Positions 21,985 to 30,427 are shown, numbered from the stretch's first letter. The stretch: DNA of 35,910 nucleotides from a bacterium (GCA_030697685.1 JAUYPF010000009.1:1-35910), one strand, 5' to 3'. Numbers and translations: made by a program. Notes: generated by a model not told the origin, from the sequence alone.

Positions 21985-22836
21985 TTAATCTTTTTGAGCC
22001 TTGAATAAATTTACTTCTTCTAAAACACTTTTTGCATAAGAACTATCTTTTATAACCAGAACTCGAAACTTTCCCTTCTTTTCAATAATATCTGTTAGTT
22101 TCTTTAAATCAAAACTTTTAAAATCTTTATTATTCTCAAAAAAATCATGTATTTCTTTATTAATATTTGCGTCGCCATAAAAACTAAAAATAAGGTCTCC
22201 CATAACATTGACATTCCAATGCATCGTTTCAGATTTTGTATAAAAATTAATGAGTCCTATTTTAGAATTATAATCTGCACAATATTTATCAATAACTGTT
22301 TTGGCACCATGAATGCCATAGAATCTGGATTTTAGTTTTCCTACAACTTGTTTTTCTCTTAATGGATAAAGCAATGGCCACCAGCTATGTGTATAATGCA
22401 TAAGAAGAGTTTTATCTTTTTCAAAGAATTCATTAAAATAATCAAGAAGTTCTAAGAAATAATTATCCAATTGTGCATAAGATTCAAAATCAAAAGAAAG
22501 AGAATCCCCATCATTTTTTAATTCTAAAAGCTTATTGATTGAATGCTTTTTTTGGGAAGTATAATTTGAAACAATTAAATCTGAAAATAATCCTACTTGT
22601 TTAATCCATTCTACATTTAATAAATATTTTTTATTATCATTAATAATAATCTCATCAGTCATAAGGTGATTTAATTCTTTATGTACTGATTGGTAAGAAA
22701 CGGACACATTAAAATTGGATTTAATCTTTAATTTGAGATCTTTTACTGTTAAAGGAAACTCAGAAGCTAAAAGAACTATGATTTTCTCCTTTACTGTTTT
22801 TGGGGCCAATTTTGGAAGTAATGCTCTAATTATCAT
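21985..22836 (-). CDS. Winged-helix transcription regulator, unknown ligand
   Basis: The 283-residue protein opens with a winged-helix domain of about 70 residues (VKEKIIVLLASEFPLTVKDLKLKIK, then VSYQSVHKELNHLMTDEIIINDNKKYLLN). The remaining 200 residues form an alpha/beta effector region (MHYTHSWWPLLYPLREK, YGIHGAKTVIDKYC, MGDLIFSFYGDA) that I do not recognise with certainty. The layout resembles archaeal TrmB-type or other sensor regulators. The start is supported by an ATTTAAAT TATA box 28 nt upstream, and a 22-bp palindrome lies just beyond. The palindrome also faces the divergent small-gene promoter, so the protein may control both itself and that pair. Confidence 0.7.
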   Translation of the reverse strand: MIIRALLPKLAPKTVKEKIIVLLASEFPLTVKDLKLKIKSNFNVSVSYQSVHKELNHLMTDEIIINDNKKYLLNVEWIKQVGLFSDLIVSNYTSQKKHSINKLLELKNDGDSLSFDFESYAQLDNYFLELLDYFNEFFEKDKTLLMHYTHSWWPLLYPLREKQVVGKLKSRFYGIHGAKTVIDKYCADYNSKIGLINFYTKSETMHWNVNVMGDLIFSFYGDANINKEIHDFFENNKDFKSFDLKKLTDIIEKKGKFRVLVIKDSSYAKSVLEEVNLFKAQKD

Positions 22837-22860
22837 AATGTAAAGAATATATTTTAGTCT

Positions 22861-22868
22861 ATTTAAAT
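22861..22868 (-). promoter_or_regulatory. TATA box for winged-helix regulator
   Basis: ATTTAAAT is centred 28 nt upstream of the ATG at 22836. Confidence 0.6.
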
Positions 22869-22876
22869 GTTTTTAT

Positions 22877-22898
22877 TTTTAAACCAATTAGTTTAAAA
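22877..22898. promoter_or_regulatory. Operator-like palindrome in divergent promoter region
   Basis: TTTTAAAC and GTTTAAAA are perfect 8-bp inverted arms with a 6-nt spacer. The site lies between the TATA box of the winged-helix regulator and that of the divergent small gene at 22945, an arrangement suited to joint control. Confidence 0.6.
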
Positions 22899-22911
22899 CA
22901 GCCTTACCTTA

Positions 22912-22920
22912 GTATTTAAT
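22912..22920 (+). promoter_or_regulatory. TATA-like box for the 44-codon gene
   Basis: GTATTTAAT is centred about 28 nt upstream of the ATG at 22945, consistent with the leaderless pattern used by other genes here. Confidence 0.45.
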
Positions 22921-22944
22921 AAGAAGAAGGCTCCTTGATATGCT

Positions 22945-23079
22945 ATGAACATGAAGCGCAAGAAAAGTGTTCGAAGCATATTTTGTCTTTCTAGTAATGA
23001 AATGGTGCATAGCTATTTAAGTATGAAGGACCACTCATATACTCCTTTAGAAGAGGATTTTCTTGAAGAGGCAAGTTAA
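22945..23079 (+). CDS. Missed 44-residue gene stop-start coupled to the next gene
   Basis: This ORF is too short for the supplied track. It encodes MNMKRKKSVRSIFCLSS..., a basic start followed by an acidic end (PLEEDFLEEAS). Three facts support it: a TATA-like box about 28 nt upstream, an overlap of its TAA with the ATG of the following gene (TAATG), and otherwise unexplained space in a compact genome. A second in-frame ATG at 22951 is an alternative start. It has no recognised family; the charge split suggests a small partner or regulatory protein. Confidence 0.5.
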   Translation: MNMKRKKSVRSIFCLSSNEMVHSYLSMKDHSYTPLEEDFLEEAS

Positions 23080-23417
23080 TGGGAATGAATATAATAATTG
23101 TAGAAAATGGCTGTAAGGATAAAGAAATCACCATTTTAGACACCAGACTGCCTTATTTTTATGCTAAAGTCAGTGAATTATTTTCTATAGAACCAGAAAA
23201 AGTGGAAGTTGTTCTTGTACATGATAAAAACAAGTTTCAAAATTTACGAGGAGAAGAAACAAATGAAGGTGCATTCTGTAAAGAAAACATTATTTATATC
23301 TATGAACCTAATCAGTTTGGTATTGCAACTTCTATTGCAAGAGAACATTTCTATGAAGTCCTTTATCAGGAATTAATCTATTTATTCTATAAAACCAGTA
23401 AAGCAGAAAGCTCCTAG
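23079..23417 (+). CDS. Small protein resembling a degenerate HExxH metalloprotease fold
   Basis: The 112-residue protein begins MGMNIIIVENGCKD and has a beta-rich first half with a CKENIIYIYEP strand. A helix VLYQELIYLFYKTS follows near the C-terminus. The position and surroundings of QELIY resemble the HExxH helix of small zincin-like proteases, but both zinc-binding histidines are replaced by Tyr, leaving only the Glu. A catalytic role is therefore unlikely. It is coupled to the 44-codon gene through TAATG. Its TAG shares CTAG with the stop codon of the convergent HAD gene. Confidence 0.6.
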   Translation: MGMNIIIVENGCKDKEITILDTRLPYFYAKVSELFSIEPEKVEVVLVHDKNKFQNLRGEETNEGAFCKENIIYIYEPNQFGIATSIAREHFYEVLYQELIYLFYKTSKAESS

Positions 23418-24010
23418 CGTTTAATACAAAATATACTCTTACTGCCAATCATTTTTAGAATATCCCCCCAAGAATAAGCTCTATGGACCATTTGAGGAAG
23501 ATTTTCACTTTGATTCCATGGTGCATCATAAAGAATGACTCTTGTTCCCGTGCTACAATCTTGAGCATTTTCTAATGAATCTTCAATAAGAAGGGAAATG
23601 CCATCATAAATACAGATATGCGCTTTTTTCTTTTGAGAATAACTTTCTTGATTACCAAGCAAATAGAAATCAGAGAATTTATTTGGGAAATATCTATCTA
23701 GCCAGTCAATAGTATCTTTTGCCTGTTCTTTTGGGCGACTAGTAATAACAACAAGCTTATATTTCTGAGCAAGTATTTCAATTGCCTCTACAGAACCATT
23801 CATTGGAGGAGTACCAAAAAATTCAGGGCTTTTGTAAAATTCTTCTAAATGTCTTCTTGTTTCTTCCATTGGGAGTTCTAAACTCTTTGAAAGATTAAAA
23901 CTTGTGAAATCTTTTCTCTCTAAAGTAGTTTTATAGCTCCTATTATGAAAAATTATAAATTGCCCCATATGGTCTCCAAGGACATCATCTAAATCAATAC
24001 CGATACGCAT
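23414..24010 (-). CDS. HAD hydrolase, 5'(3')-deoxyribonucleotidase-like
   Basis: The 198-residue protein has all HAD motifs. Motif I is MRIGIDLDDVLGDH with nucleophile Asp and general-acid Asp, motif II is LVVITSRPKEQ, and motif IV is LLIEDSLENAQ. A helical cap lies between motifs I and II. The LDDV start and the TSRP motif match the NT5C group, which dephosphorylates (deoxy)nucleoside monophosphates; bacterial and archaeal members often have broader small-phosphate specificity. The last codons overlap the convergent upstream gene by 4 nt. Confidence 0.85.
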   Translation of the reverse strand: MRIGIDLDDVLGDHMGQFIIFHNRSYKTTLERKDFTSFNLSKSLELPMEETRRHLEEFYKSPEFFGTPPMNGSVEAIEILAQKYKLVVITSRPKEQAKDTIDWLDRYFPNKFSDFYLLGNQESYSQKKKAHICIYDGISLLIEDSLENAQDCSTGTRVILYDAPWNQSENLPQMVHRAYSWGDILKMIGSKSIFCIKR

Positions 24011-24142
24011 AAATTTAGGAATTCTAACTTATTATTAATACTTTTGGTTCAGAGGAGAACTCTAGATGTTTTGTTCTTTTCCTTTAAAAAGACCTTTTCT
24101 TTCTTTTTTGTTGAGGTGATGCTTAATGCGCTAATCAAAAAG

Positions 24143-24161
24143 AGAAAAAATGGGTTTTTCT
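24143..24161 (-). terminator. Possible terminator after the 24165-25139 gene
   Basis: On the minus strand AGAAAAA and TTTTTCT form a 7-bp stem around a 5-nt loop, 3 nt after the stop codon, and CTTTTT follows. The stem is A-T rich, so confidence is limited. Confidence 0.35.
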
Positions 24162-24164
24162 TTC

Positions 24165-25139
24165 TTATTTTATTTTTATAAAATTCATTCCTTTGAGATT
24201 TTTTGTCATATATTCTTTTGCTTTCTTTGTAATGTCTCCAGAAGAAAGATAGAGAGTAGGAAGCTTAAGATTTTGTCCTTCTGTAAATGCCAATAAAAGA
24301 TCTCCTTCATTGAGAATTTTCTTATTTCTTGCTTTCACAAAGTAAGTGAGTTCGCCTGCATTTGAAGGAATTTGTACTGTAAAATTGAATTCTTTATTTC
24401 TTGCAATAATAATTTTGTCTACAATCTTAATTTCTTTCTTCTTCAAATATTGAATTGTACTATTTTCAAAGTCACCATCAATTTTTTCTTTCTTTCCTTT
24501 ATCCACAAGCACTTCTTGAAGAAATTTCTTTTTCTTTCTCTTTGGTTCTTGTTTTTCTTCATCTTGTAAAATATGGCTTTCTTCCAATTGTAGTTTGCTT
24601 TCCTCTTTTTGTATTGTTTTTGTTCCTAAGTTTTTTGCAAGCTGCAACAAAGCTGTTTCTTCTTTTTTTGGTGCATAGATGCGTTCTAAAGATTTTTCAA
24701 TGAGTTCTTTTGCTTCTTGATCTGGAAGAAGATACCATTTCCAAAAAATTTCTTCTACATCACTTATAACTAGTTTTACAGGAATTGCAAAGTCTTCCAA
24801 CTCTCGTAAAGCAACACGCTCAAAAGGAAGGCAATCTCGATCTCGAAGTACTTTCTTTTCTGTAAGTATATCTAATGCTTCTCTTTGTTTTTGACCAAGA
24901 TTTCCTCGTATGAGTTCTACAATTCTCCCTTCCTGCTCTTTACAATAATACAAAGGTGAGCCACCTATTTTTGAACGAGTGAGTTTTATGCGCTTGTTTG
25001 TTATTAGTTCAGAAAGCAAAGCAGAGATGAAAATGTTTGTAGAACGAAACTCTTTTGCAATCACTGCTGGTAAAATAGGACCATGATTTTGTACATATTC
25101 GAAGACCCTTTCTTTGAGTTCTAAAATCCTATTTGTCAT
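24165..25139 (-). CDS. Winged-helix protein with C-terminal nuclease-fold-like domain
   Basis: The 324-residue protein starts with a winged-helix unit (ELKERVFEYVQNHGPILPAVIAKEF, then SALLSELITNKRIKLTRSKIGGSPLYY). A second helical domain leads to a highly charged lysine/glutamate linker (about 180-225). The C-terminal 95 residues (IKIVDKIIIARNKEFNFTVQI...YFVKARNKKILNEGDLLLAF) have strand and lysine spacing like PD-(D/E)xK restriction-type folds, though I cannot place a full catalytic set. Similar two-domain proteins occur in DPANN genomes to my knowledge. It may be a DNA-binding maintenance or repair protein; this is an inference. Confidence 0.6.
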   Translation of the reverse strand: MTNRILELKERVFEYVQNHGPILPAVIAKEFRSTNIFISALLSELITNKRIKLTRSKIGGSPLYYCKEQEGRIVELIRGNLGQKQREALDILTEKKVLRDRDCLPFERVALRELEDFAIPVKLVISDVEEIFWKWYLLPDQEAKELIEKSLERIYAPKKEETALLQLAKNLGTKTIQKEESKLQLEESHILQDEEKQEPKRKKKKFLQEVLVDKGKKEKIDGDFENSTIQYLKKKEIKIVDKIIIARNKEFNFTVQIPSNAGELTYFVKARNKKILNEGDLLLAFTEGQNLKLPTLYLSSGDITKKAKEYMTKNLKGMNFIKIK

Positions 25140-25245
25140 AGAGGAATTTTAAGAGTAGAGGGGTTTAAAAAGTTTTATGTAATTTTTTTCCATGAAGTAA
25201 ATTTTCCTCTTCATTTGTTGTTGTTTTATTCCTTTTTATAGATAG

Positions 25246-25809
25246 TTAAGGTCTTGTCCATTTTATTTCGTAGTATGTTACATCTGACTCTTCGTCTACA
25301 ATTCCAATAAGAAGTCTTTTTCTTGTGGAATGTGCAACCCTATTCTTTGCAGAAAATTCATACCAACTACATACATCACTTTCAGAAATTGGATACATAA
25401 TCCACTTTGCATGATCATCTCCAGGCTTTACCCCACGATCATAGACACGAAAGTCTGCACCAAACTTTAATGCAGTCTTTACAATGTAACCACGATTACG
25501 CATATCTTTGAATGTTGCATAACGCACAAAAAAGTTTGCTTCTGCTTTTCCTGCAATTTTTAAGAGCTGATCAAAAGAAAGTTCTTTTTTTCCTTGCATG
25601 ACTTGCATTTTTCCTCTTTCTACAAGGTATAATGCTTCCACTAGGGAATATTGAAATTTTTTCTGGAAAGGCTCACCATAACGGCTCTTCTCATAGAAGT
25701 CTCTGCTTGCATTTGTTGCTTCCGCAAGTACTTTGCCATCACAATACTCTGCTGAAATCTTTTCTTGTATTTCAGGCTCTGAAATGATGTCCTTTGGCTT
25801 TTTTTCCAT
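25246..25809 (-). CDS. endA: tRNA-splicing endonuclease
   Basis: EndA cuts the bulge-helix-bulge motif at both ends of archaeal tRNA introns. The C-terminal catalytic domain shows the three active-site residues: Tyr in VYDRGVKPG, His in DDHAKW, and Lys in HSTRKRLLIGIV. The 187-residue length equals the single-domain homotetramer type (about 180 residues) rather than the fused or heteromeric forms. The final strand EESDVTYYEIKWTRP is typical. It is divergent from the RNase Z gene, with a 52-nt gap that must hold both promoters. Together they cover intron removal and 3' end maturation of tRNA. Confidence 0.94.
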   Translation of the reverse strand: MEKKPKDIISEPEIQEKISAEYCDGKVLAEATNASRDFYEKSRYGEPFQKKFQYSLVEALYLVERGKMQVMQGKKELSFDQLLKIAGKAEANFFVRYATFKDMRNRGYIVKTALKFGADFRVYDRGVKPGDDHAKWIMYPISESDVCSWYEFSAKNRVAHSTRKRLLIGIVDEESDVTYYEIKWTRP

Positions 25810-25861
25810 ATGTAAAATTGAAAGGCAAAGTATTTAAAAAGCTTTTCTTTTAAAATAGAGT

Positions 25862-26752
25862 ATGGAAATTATACTTTTGGGTACAAGTTCTATGATACCC
25901 ACGGAAGAACGCAATCACTCTGGAGCTTTCCTTAGATACAAAGAAGAAAATATCCTTATTGATTGCGGCGAAGGAACACAGAGGCAGATTCGGAAAGCTG
26001 GACTCTCAGCAATGAGGATTACAAAAATTCTGATCACACACTGGCATGGTGACCATATTCTTGGACTGCCTGGATTATTTCTCACCTTAGGATCTCAAAA
26101 CTATTCTGGAACTCTAGTTATTTATGGACCTGTTGGAAGTAAAGATTACATTCAAGGAATCATGCAACTTTTTGTCCCTAGAGAACTTGTTCAATACAAA
26201 GTTATTGAAGTTGATTCTGGAATCTTTTTTGAGAATGAAGAATTTTTTCTTGAAGCAATTCCTTTGCAACATGGTACACGATGTCTTGGATATAGATGCG
26301 CAGAAAAGGATAGGAGAAGAGTTGATATGAAAGCCTTGAAAAAAATTGGTGTCAAAGAAGGACCACATATCAAACAACTACAAAAAGGAGAGGATATTAT
26401 CTATCAAGGAAAGAAAATCAAAGCAAAGAATTTTACTACACTTGTTCCTGGAAAAAAAATTAGTATTGTCACAGACACTCTTTATTGTGATGCTGCTATT
26501 GAAATTGCAAAAGATGCAGACATTCTTTTTTGTGAAAGTACATTTCTTGGAGATCTTAAAGAACAAGCAATAGAAAGAAAACATATGACCGCAACACAAG
26601 CAGCAACTATTGCAAAGAAAGCTAAAGTGAAAAAATTAGTGTTGATACATTTCTCACAAAGATATAAGGATCTTTCTCTTTTTACAAAAGAAGCAAAGAA
26701 AACATTTCCTTATGTTGTTGCTGGAAAAGATTTGCAGAAATTTACTGTTTAG
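25862..26752 (+). CDS. rnz: Ribonuclease Z
   Basis: RNase Z removes the 3' trailer of precursor tRNA; the tRNA in this window lacks an encoded CCA, as its substrates usually do. The 296-residue metallo-beta-lactamase fold carries motif II ITHWHGDHILGLPG, the early strand MEIILLGTSSMIPTEERNHSG, a later metal-binding Asp in IVTDTLYCD, and the final LVLIHFSQRY His. The CESTF run and HMTATQAATIAKKA helix are characteristic. The start is immediately after a gap of 52 nt shared with endA. Its last 11 bases overlap the convergent membrane-protein gene. Confidence 0.95.
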   Translation: MEIILLGTSSMIPTEERNHSGAFLRYKEENILIDCGEGTQRQIRKAGLSAMRITKILITHWHGDHILGLPGLFLTLGSQNYSGTLVIYGPVGSKDYIQGIMQLFVPRELVQYKVIEVDSGIFFENEEFFLEAIPLQHGTRCLGYRCAEKDRRRVDMKALKKIGVKEGPHIKQLQKGEDIIYQGKKIKAKNFTTLVPGKKISIVTDTLYCDAAIEIAKDADILFCESTFLGDLKEQAIERKHMTATQAATIAKKAKVKKLVLIHFSQRYKDLSLFTKEAKKTFPYVVAGKDLQKFTV

Positions 26753-27614
26753 TTTTTTCTTTAAAGCGTAAAAAGACATAAATTGTTGTCCAAATATCTA
26801 CAGTAATCCCAATAAGTATATTGATAATCCTCCATAATAAAGAGAGTATAGTTACTAAAGTTATTATAGATAGGAAAGAAAGGCTCATCTCAATTAATGT
26901 CCCTAGGATATAATTTATTGCCCAGAAAATAATTGTTAAAACAATGACAATTAGCCATGTTTCTAAAAGATATTTTGGTTGTTCTTTTAATGCTTTATAT
27001 GATTCTTTGATTATTTGTATAGGCTGTTTTGTTTGTTTTAAGAACATTATTGGATACCGAAAAAGAATTGCTAGTTTTATGTAAATAAGCACTAAGATCC
27101 CTAAAATAATCCAGACTGCAAATGCAAGCCATAAGGCAAGATTTTCATTTAAAGAAAATAAAAGAAAATAGACCCCTAAACTTATTACAGAAACTATAAT
27201 GATGGAAATAAGACTTAAGAAATAAACTATTACTCTTAAAAAGACAACTGGCCAAAAAAAACCTCTTCTTTCTTTCCATGAATTGATTAAAGAAATCTTT
27301 TTTCCTATGAGCATTTCTCTAATCATAGAAAATTTAAATATAATTACGCCTACACCAAAAATAAAAGTCACTAGAAAAAAAGTTACTGCAGAAATAATAA
27401 TTTCTTTCAAATTTTCTGAAAGAAAAACCTTGATTAGCTCAAAGGAAGCTAGTTCTGTTGATTGAAATAAAGCGAGAAAACCTGAAGCGTTTGTATACAA
27501 ATATAAATAATACAATAAAATAGAAGTTACTGCTGTCATTAAAATATCTGGAAGATATAAAATTGGATTTTTTCTAAGAAATCTGAAGCTTTCTTGTAAA
27601 TTTTTAATGTGCAT
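26742..27614 (-). CDS. Polytopic membrane protein of unknown function
   Basis: The 290-residue protein has about six hydrophobic segments, with short basic loops such as SWKERRGFF and FLKQTKQPIQIIKESYKALKEQPKY. The loop pattern K-S-x-x-A-L-K-x-x-P-K-Y before a helix resembles the family of archaeal and bacterial proteins related to the glycerophosphodiester phosphodiesterase membrane domain, but I cannot make that call firm. No catalytic residues stand out. It lies 26 nt downstream of rtcA on the same strand and may be cotranscribed with it. Its 3' end overlaps rnz by 11 nt. Confidence 0.65.
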   Translation of the reverse strand: MHIKNLQESFRFLRKNPILYLPDILMTAVTSILLYYLYLYTNASGFLALFQSTELASFELIKVFLSENLKEIIISAVTFFLVTFIFGVGVIIFKFSMIREMLIGKKISLINSWKERRGFFWPVVFLRVIVYFLSLISIIIVSVISLGVYFLLFSLNENLALWLAFAVWIILGILVLIYIKLAILFRYPIMFLKQTKQPIQIIKESYKALKEQPKYLLETWLIVIVLTIIFWAINYILGTLIEMSLSFLSIITLVTILSLLWRIINILIGITVDIWTTIYVFLRFKEKTKQ

Positions 27615-27640
27615 TGTGAAACTTTAGATCTTTTAGTTTA

Positions 27641-28639
27641 TTAAATTTTTGTTATCACATTTTCTTTTACTTTAAATTTTATATCCAGGAATTGTTCGAT
27701 AACTTGAATATTTGTTTTGATATGGTTTGTTATTTTTGGCGCCTTATACGAGCCTCCTGCAAGAGCAATATATGGAAGAAGCATATCTGCAGTATGAATA
27801 TCTACTGTTCCATTTTCATAGGAATCAAGAAGAGACTCTACTGCTTCTTCTGCTACTTTCTCTGCAGTCTTTCCTTTTTCACCTAGTGCATCTCCACCAA
27901 AAAAAGAATGTTCTGTTTCTATTGTTATTTGTAAGCCTGAACCTGTGTTTAAAGTATCTACATATTCTGTTTGTATATGTATAGGAATGTCTGGAAATTT
28001 TTTGAAAAGCATATGTTTTGCTGTTTTTATCTGACGCTCGGCAACTTCTGCTTTTTCTAAATCCTTAGAAGCAATAGAAACCACTTTTATTGAAACAATT
28101 TTTCCTTTTTCTTGGATATACAATGGTTTTAATGTTGTTTTTTGAGAAAATACTTCTAGTTCAGCTCCACCTTTTGGGAAAAAACCCTGGCGGATAATAT
28201 TCATGTCTACAATATAATTCATTTTTTTAAAGAGAGGAAAGAGAACATTTTCAAAATGATGAATGGGTGGAGCAAATTTTCCATAGGTTGCACCGCCTTT
28301 TATACTTAAATCTATTTTTGTATGCAGTGCGGGAATAAGGAGTACTTGAAGGATTAACCCTACAGAACCAGCTGTACTAATTTTTACTTCTATGTCACCT
28401 TTTTTTAATTTATTTGGGGAGAAAATAATTTTTGTAGAGCCTTTTTCTGCACCTTTTAGTTCTGCATTAGACAGCTTTTGCATTGCAAAGACTCCTTGTA
28501 AATGCTGTTCTTGGAGTCCAGGATTGGGACGTCCTATACGAATATTTTCTATAGTACATTCTTTTCCTGTAATTGCTGAAAGACCTAATGCAGTACGAAG
28601 AATTTGTCCCCCACCTTCTTTTCCATCTATGATAATCAT
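27641..28639 (-). CDS. rtcA: RNA 3'-terminal phosphate cyclase
   Basis: RtcA converts an RNA 3'-phosphate to a 2',3'-cyclic phosphate using ATP. The 332-residue protein follows the family throughout: DGKEGGGQILRTALGLSAITG at the start, RIGRPNPGLQEQHL, then TAGSVGLILQVLLIP, and the C-terminal HTADMLLPYIALAGGSY with the catalytic His. The length is normal for archaeal RtcA (about 330-340). The enzyme could process ends left by EndA-type or other cleavage. It is the first gene of a probable pair with the membrane protein downstream. Confidence 0.96.
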   Translation of the reverse strand: MIIIDGKEGGGQILRTALGLSAITGKECTIENIRIGRPNPGLQEQHLQGVFAMQKLSNAELKGAEKGSTKIIFSPNKLKKGDIEVKISTAGSVGLILQVLLIPALHTKIDLSIKGGATYGKFAPPIHHFENVLFPLFKKMNYIVDMNIIRQGFFPKGGAELEVFSQKTTLKPLYIQEKGKIVSIKVVSIASKDLEKAEVAERQIKTAKHMLFKKFPDIPIHIQTEYVDTLNTGSGLQITIETEHSFFGGDALGEKGKTAEKVAEEAVESLLDSYENGTVDIHTADMLLPYIALAGGSYKAPKITNHIKTNIQVIEQFLDIKFKVKENVITKI

Positions 28640-28695
28640 ATTATAATTGTTTGAAAGGAGCTTTTTAAGAGTTATGGATTCAAAAAGGATACTTT

Positions 28696-29247
28696 TTATA
28701 ATTTTAATTTCATTTTAAGAACTTTTAATAATTCTGGGAATTTATTCTTGTCTACATCAGAACTAAAATGCCCTTGATCGTTAAACTCATAATATTCTGT
28801 ATTTAATTTTTTTGCTATATATCGTGCTTCTTCTACAGGAATAAAAGGATCATTTATAGAATGAAAATGAATAATCCATTTTACATTTTGTTTAATTTTT
28901 TCCCAGTGCCATTCTTCATCAAAATACCCACTTGCTTTTTCTTTTTGGTCAGCTAAGTCTGTATAGGAAGCTCCTACAATAACTAATCCAATTAATTTAT
29001 GAATTTCTGCATATCGCAAAGCAGCAAGTGCTCCAGAAGAGTGGCCAATGAGTATTGAATCTTTATTATTTTGTAACTGTTCTTCGATAAATGGTATCCA
29101 ATATTTTCTTCTTGCAAGATCAGCATCAGGCATATTCTTTGCTATAATCTTTAAGTTTAAATTTTCTAATTCTTTTCTTATCCAAGGATACCAAATTTCA
29201 GAATTAATATCTGCATCTCCATTACCAGGAACAAGCATTATTTGCAT
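28696..29247 (-). CDS. RBBP9/YdeN-type serine hydrolase
   Basis: The 183-residue alpha/beta hydrolase belongs to the small RBBP9 group. The nucleophile elbow is ILIGHSSGALAALRYA, the acid is the Asp in SINDPFIPVEEA, and the His is in NDQGHFSS. The N-terminal strand MQIMLVPGNGD and the following WYPWIRKEL helix fit the family. Substrates of archaeal members are not established. It stands alone between rtcA and the m5U methyltransferase on the same strand, 57 nt from rtcA. Confidence 0.85.
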   Translation of the reverse strand: MQIMLVPGNGDADINSEIWYPWIRKELENLNLKIIAKNMPDADLARRKYWIPFIEEQLQNNKDSILIGHSSGALAALRYAEIHKLIGLVIVGASYTDLADQKEKASGYFDEEWHWEKIKQNVKWIIHFHSINDPFIPVEEARYIAKKLNTEYYEFNDQGHFSSDVDKNKFPELLKVLKMKLKL

Positions 29248-29314
29248 ATTAAAAATAAACTATTAAATATTTATAAAACCTTCTTTAATATATGCAAAAT
29301 TTTGAAGAATTATT

Positions 29315-30427
29315 TTAGGAATTTTTCTTAGTTAACTCAATTATTGCTTCACTATGGAGTGTTTGCGGGAAAAGATCAAAAAGTGCTACACTTTTTATTT
29401 CATAATCTCTGAACTTTGGAAGATCTTTTGCAAGCTGTTGAGGATTACAAGAAATGTAGATAATACATTCTGGTTTTTGTTGATTTAAAACAGTTATAGT
29501 TTTTTGGTCCATTCCTGTTCTAGGAGGATCTGTTATTACAAATAATGGCTTTTTCCATTCGAGACGTGCAATCTGCTTTGCATCCATTACTATTGCTGAG
29601 ACATTTTTTTGATTATTTTCTTCAATATTTTTCTTTGCTTTTTCTATAGATTCTTTTACACTTTCGATAATTAAAACATCTTTAAAATATTCTGCATTCA
29701 TAATCCCAAAAGTTCCTACCCCACCATATAGATCCAGAAGCATTGTATCTTTTGTATTATATTTTTTTAAAATATTTGTTACATATTCCTGCATTTTCTC
29801 TGCCATTCTGTGATTATTTTGGAAAAAACCCTGAATAGGATAAGAAAATATTTTTTTATTATATGATGTTTGTAAAAAATCCTTTCCTTTGATACAAATA
29901 TATTCTGAAGATATGCTCATATCAGTTTGAGCCTGGACATAGGTAATAAGAATATTTTTTGCTGTTGATTTTTGTGCAAACTCTTTTATTTTTTCTATGG
30001 CTTCTCCAATTCTTGTAGAATTCTTGTTTAGTACAAAAGAAATGGAAGAATCTTCTGGAGTAGAACGAATTACCGCATAGCGAAAAGTGCCAGAATGTTT
30101 TCGCAGATCAAATGCATCACAATCTGCAAAAAAGGCTAGTATTTCTTTCATAAAGAGATTTATCTTTTCTTCTGCAATGGCACATTGTTCAATGGGGATT
30201 ATTTTATCCCAATGACTTTTTTTTCTTAAACCTATACCATCTTTGTGAAATATAAAGTCCATACGATTTCTATAGTGATATTCTTTATCAGAAAATACTT
30301 CAATACCATCTCTTTTTGTTATTTGCTGCAGATATTTCTTTTTATTTTCTAATTGTAGAGCGTAGTCTATATGTTGTGCAGTACAGCCGCCACAATTATT
30401 AAAATAAGGACAAAGGGGAGTTGCCAT
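29315..30427 (-). CDS. TrmA/RlmD-family RNA m5U methyltransferase
   Basis: The 370-residue protein makes 5-methyluridine in tRNA or rRNA. An N-terminal four-cysteine cluster (CPYFNNCGGC, then a later QCAIAEE) should hold a 4Fe-4S centre. The AdoMet motif is MLLDLYGGVGTFGI at about 230, motif IV is ITDPPRTGMD, the catalytic Cys is in YISCNPQQLAKD, and the general-base Glu is in TLHSEAIIEL. The short N-terminus lacks a TRAM domain. Pyrococcus relatives modify tRNA U54 or rRNA; which applies here is open. The GT2 gene lies 30 nt upstream on the same strand. Confidence 0.92.
   Translation of the reverse strand: MATPLCPYFNNCGGCTAQHIDYALQLENKKKYLQQITKRDGIEVFSDKEYHYRNRMDFIFHKDGIGLRKKSHWDKIIPIEQCAIAEEKINLFMKEILAFFADCDAFDLRKHSGTFRYAVIRSTPEDSSISFVLNKNSTRIGEAIEKIKEFAQKSTAKNILITYVQAQTDMSISSEYICIKGKDFLQTSYNKKIFSYPIQGFFQNNHRMAEKMQEYVTNILKKYNTKDTMLLDLYGGVGTFGIMNAEYFKDVLIIESVKESIEKAKKNIEENNQKNVSAIVMDAKQIARLEWKKPLFVITDPPRTGMDQKTITVLNQQKPECIIYISCNPQQLAKDLPKFRDYEIKSVALFDLFPQTLHSEAIIELTKKNS

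Noticed and set aside
23079-23417. An active HExxH metalloprotease
   Set aside because: Both zinc-binding His positions are Tyr (YQELIY).
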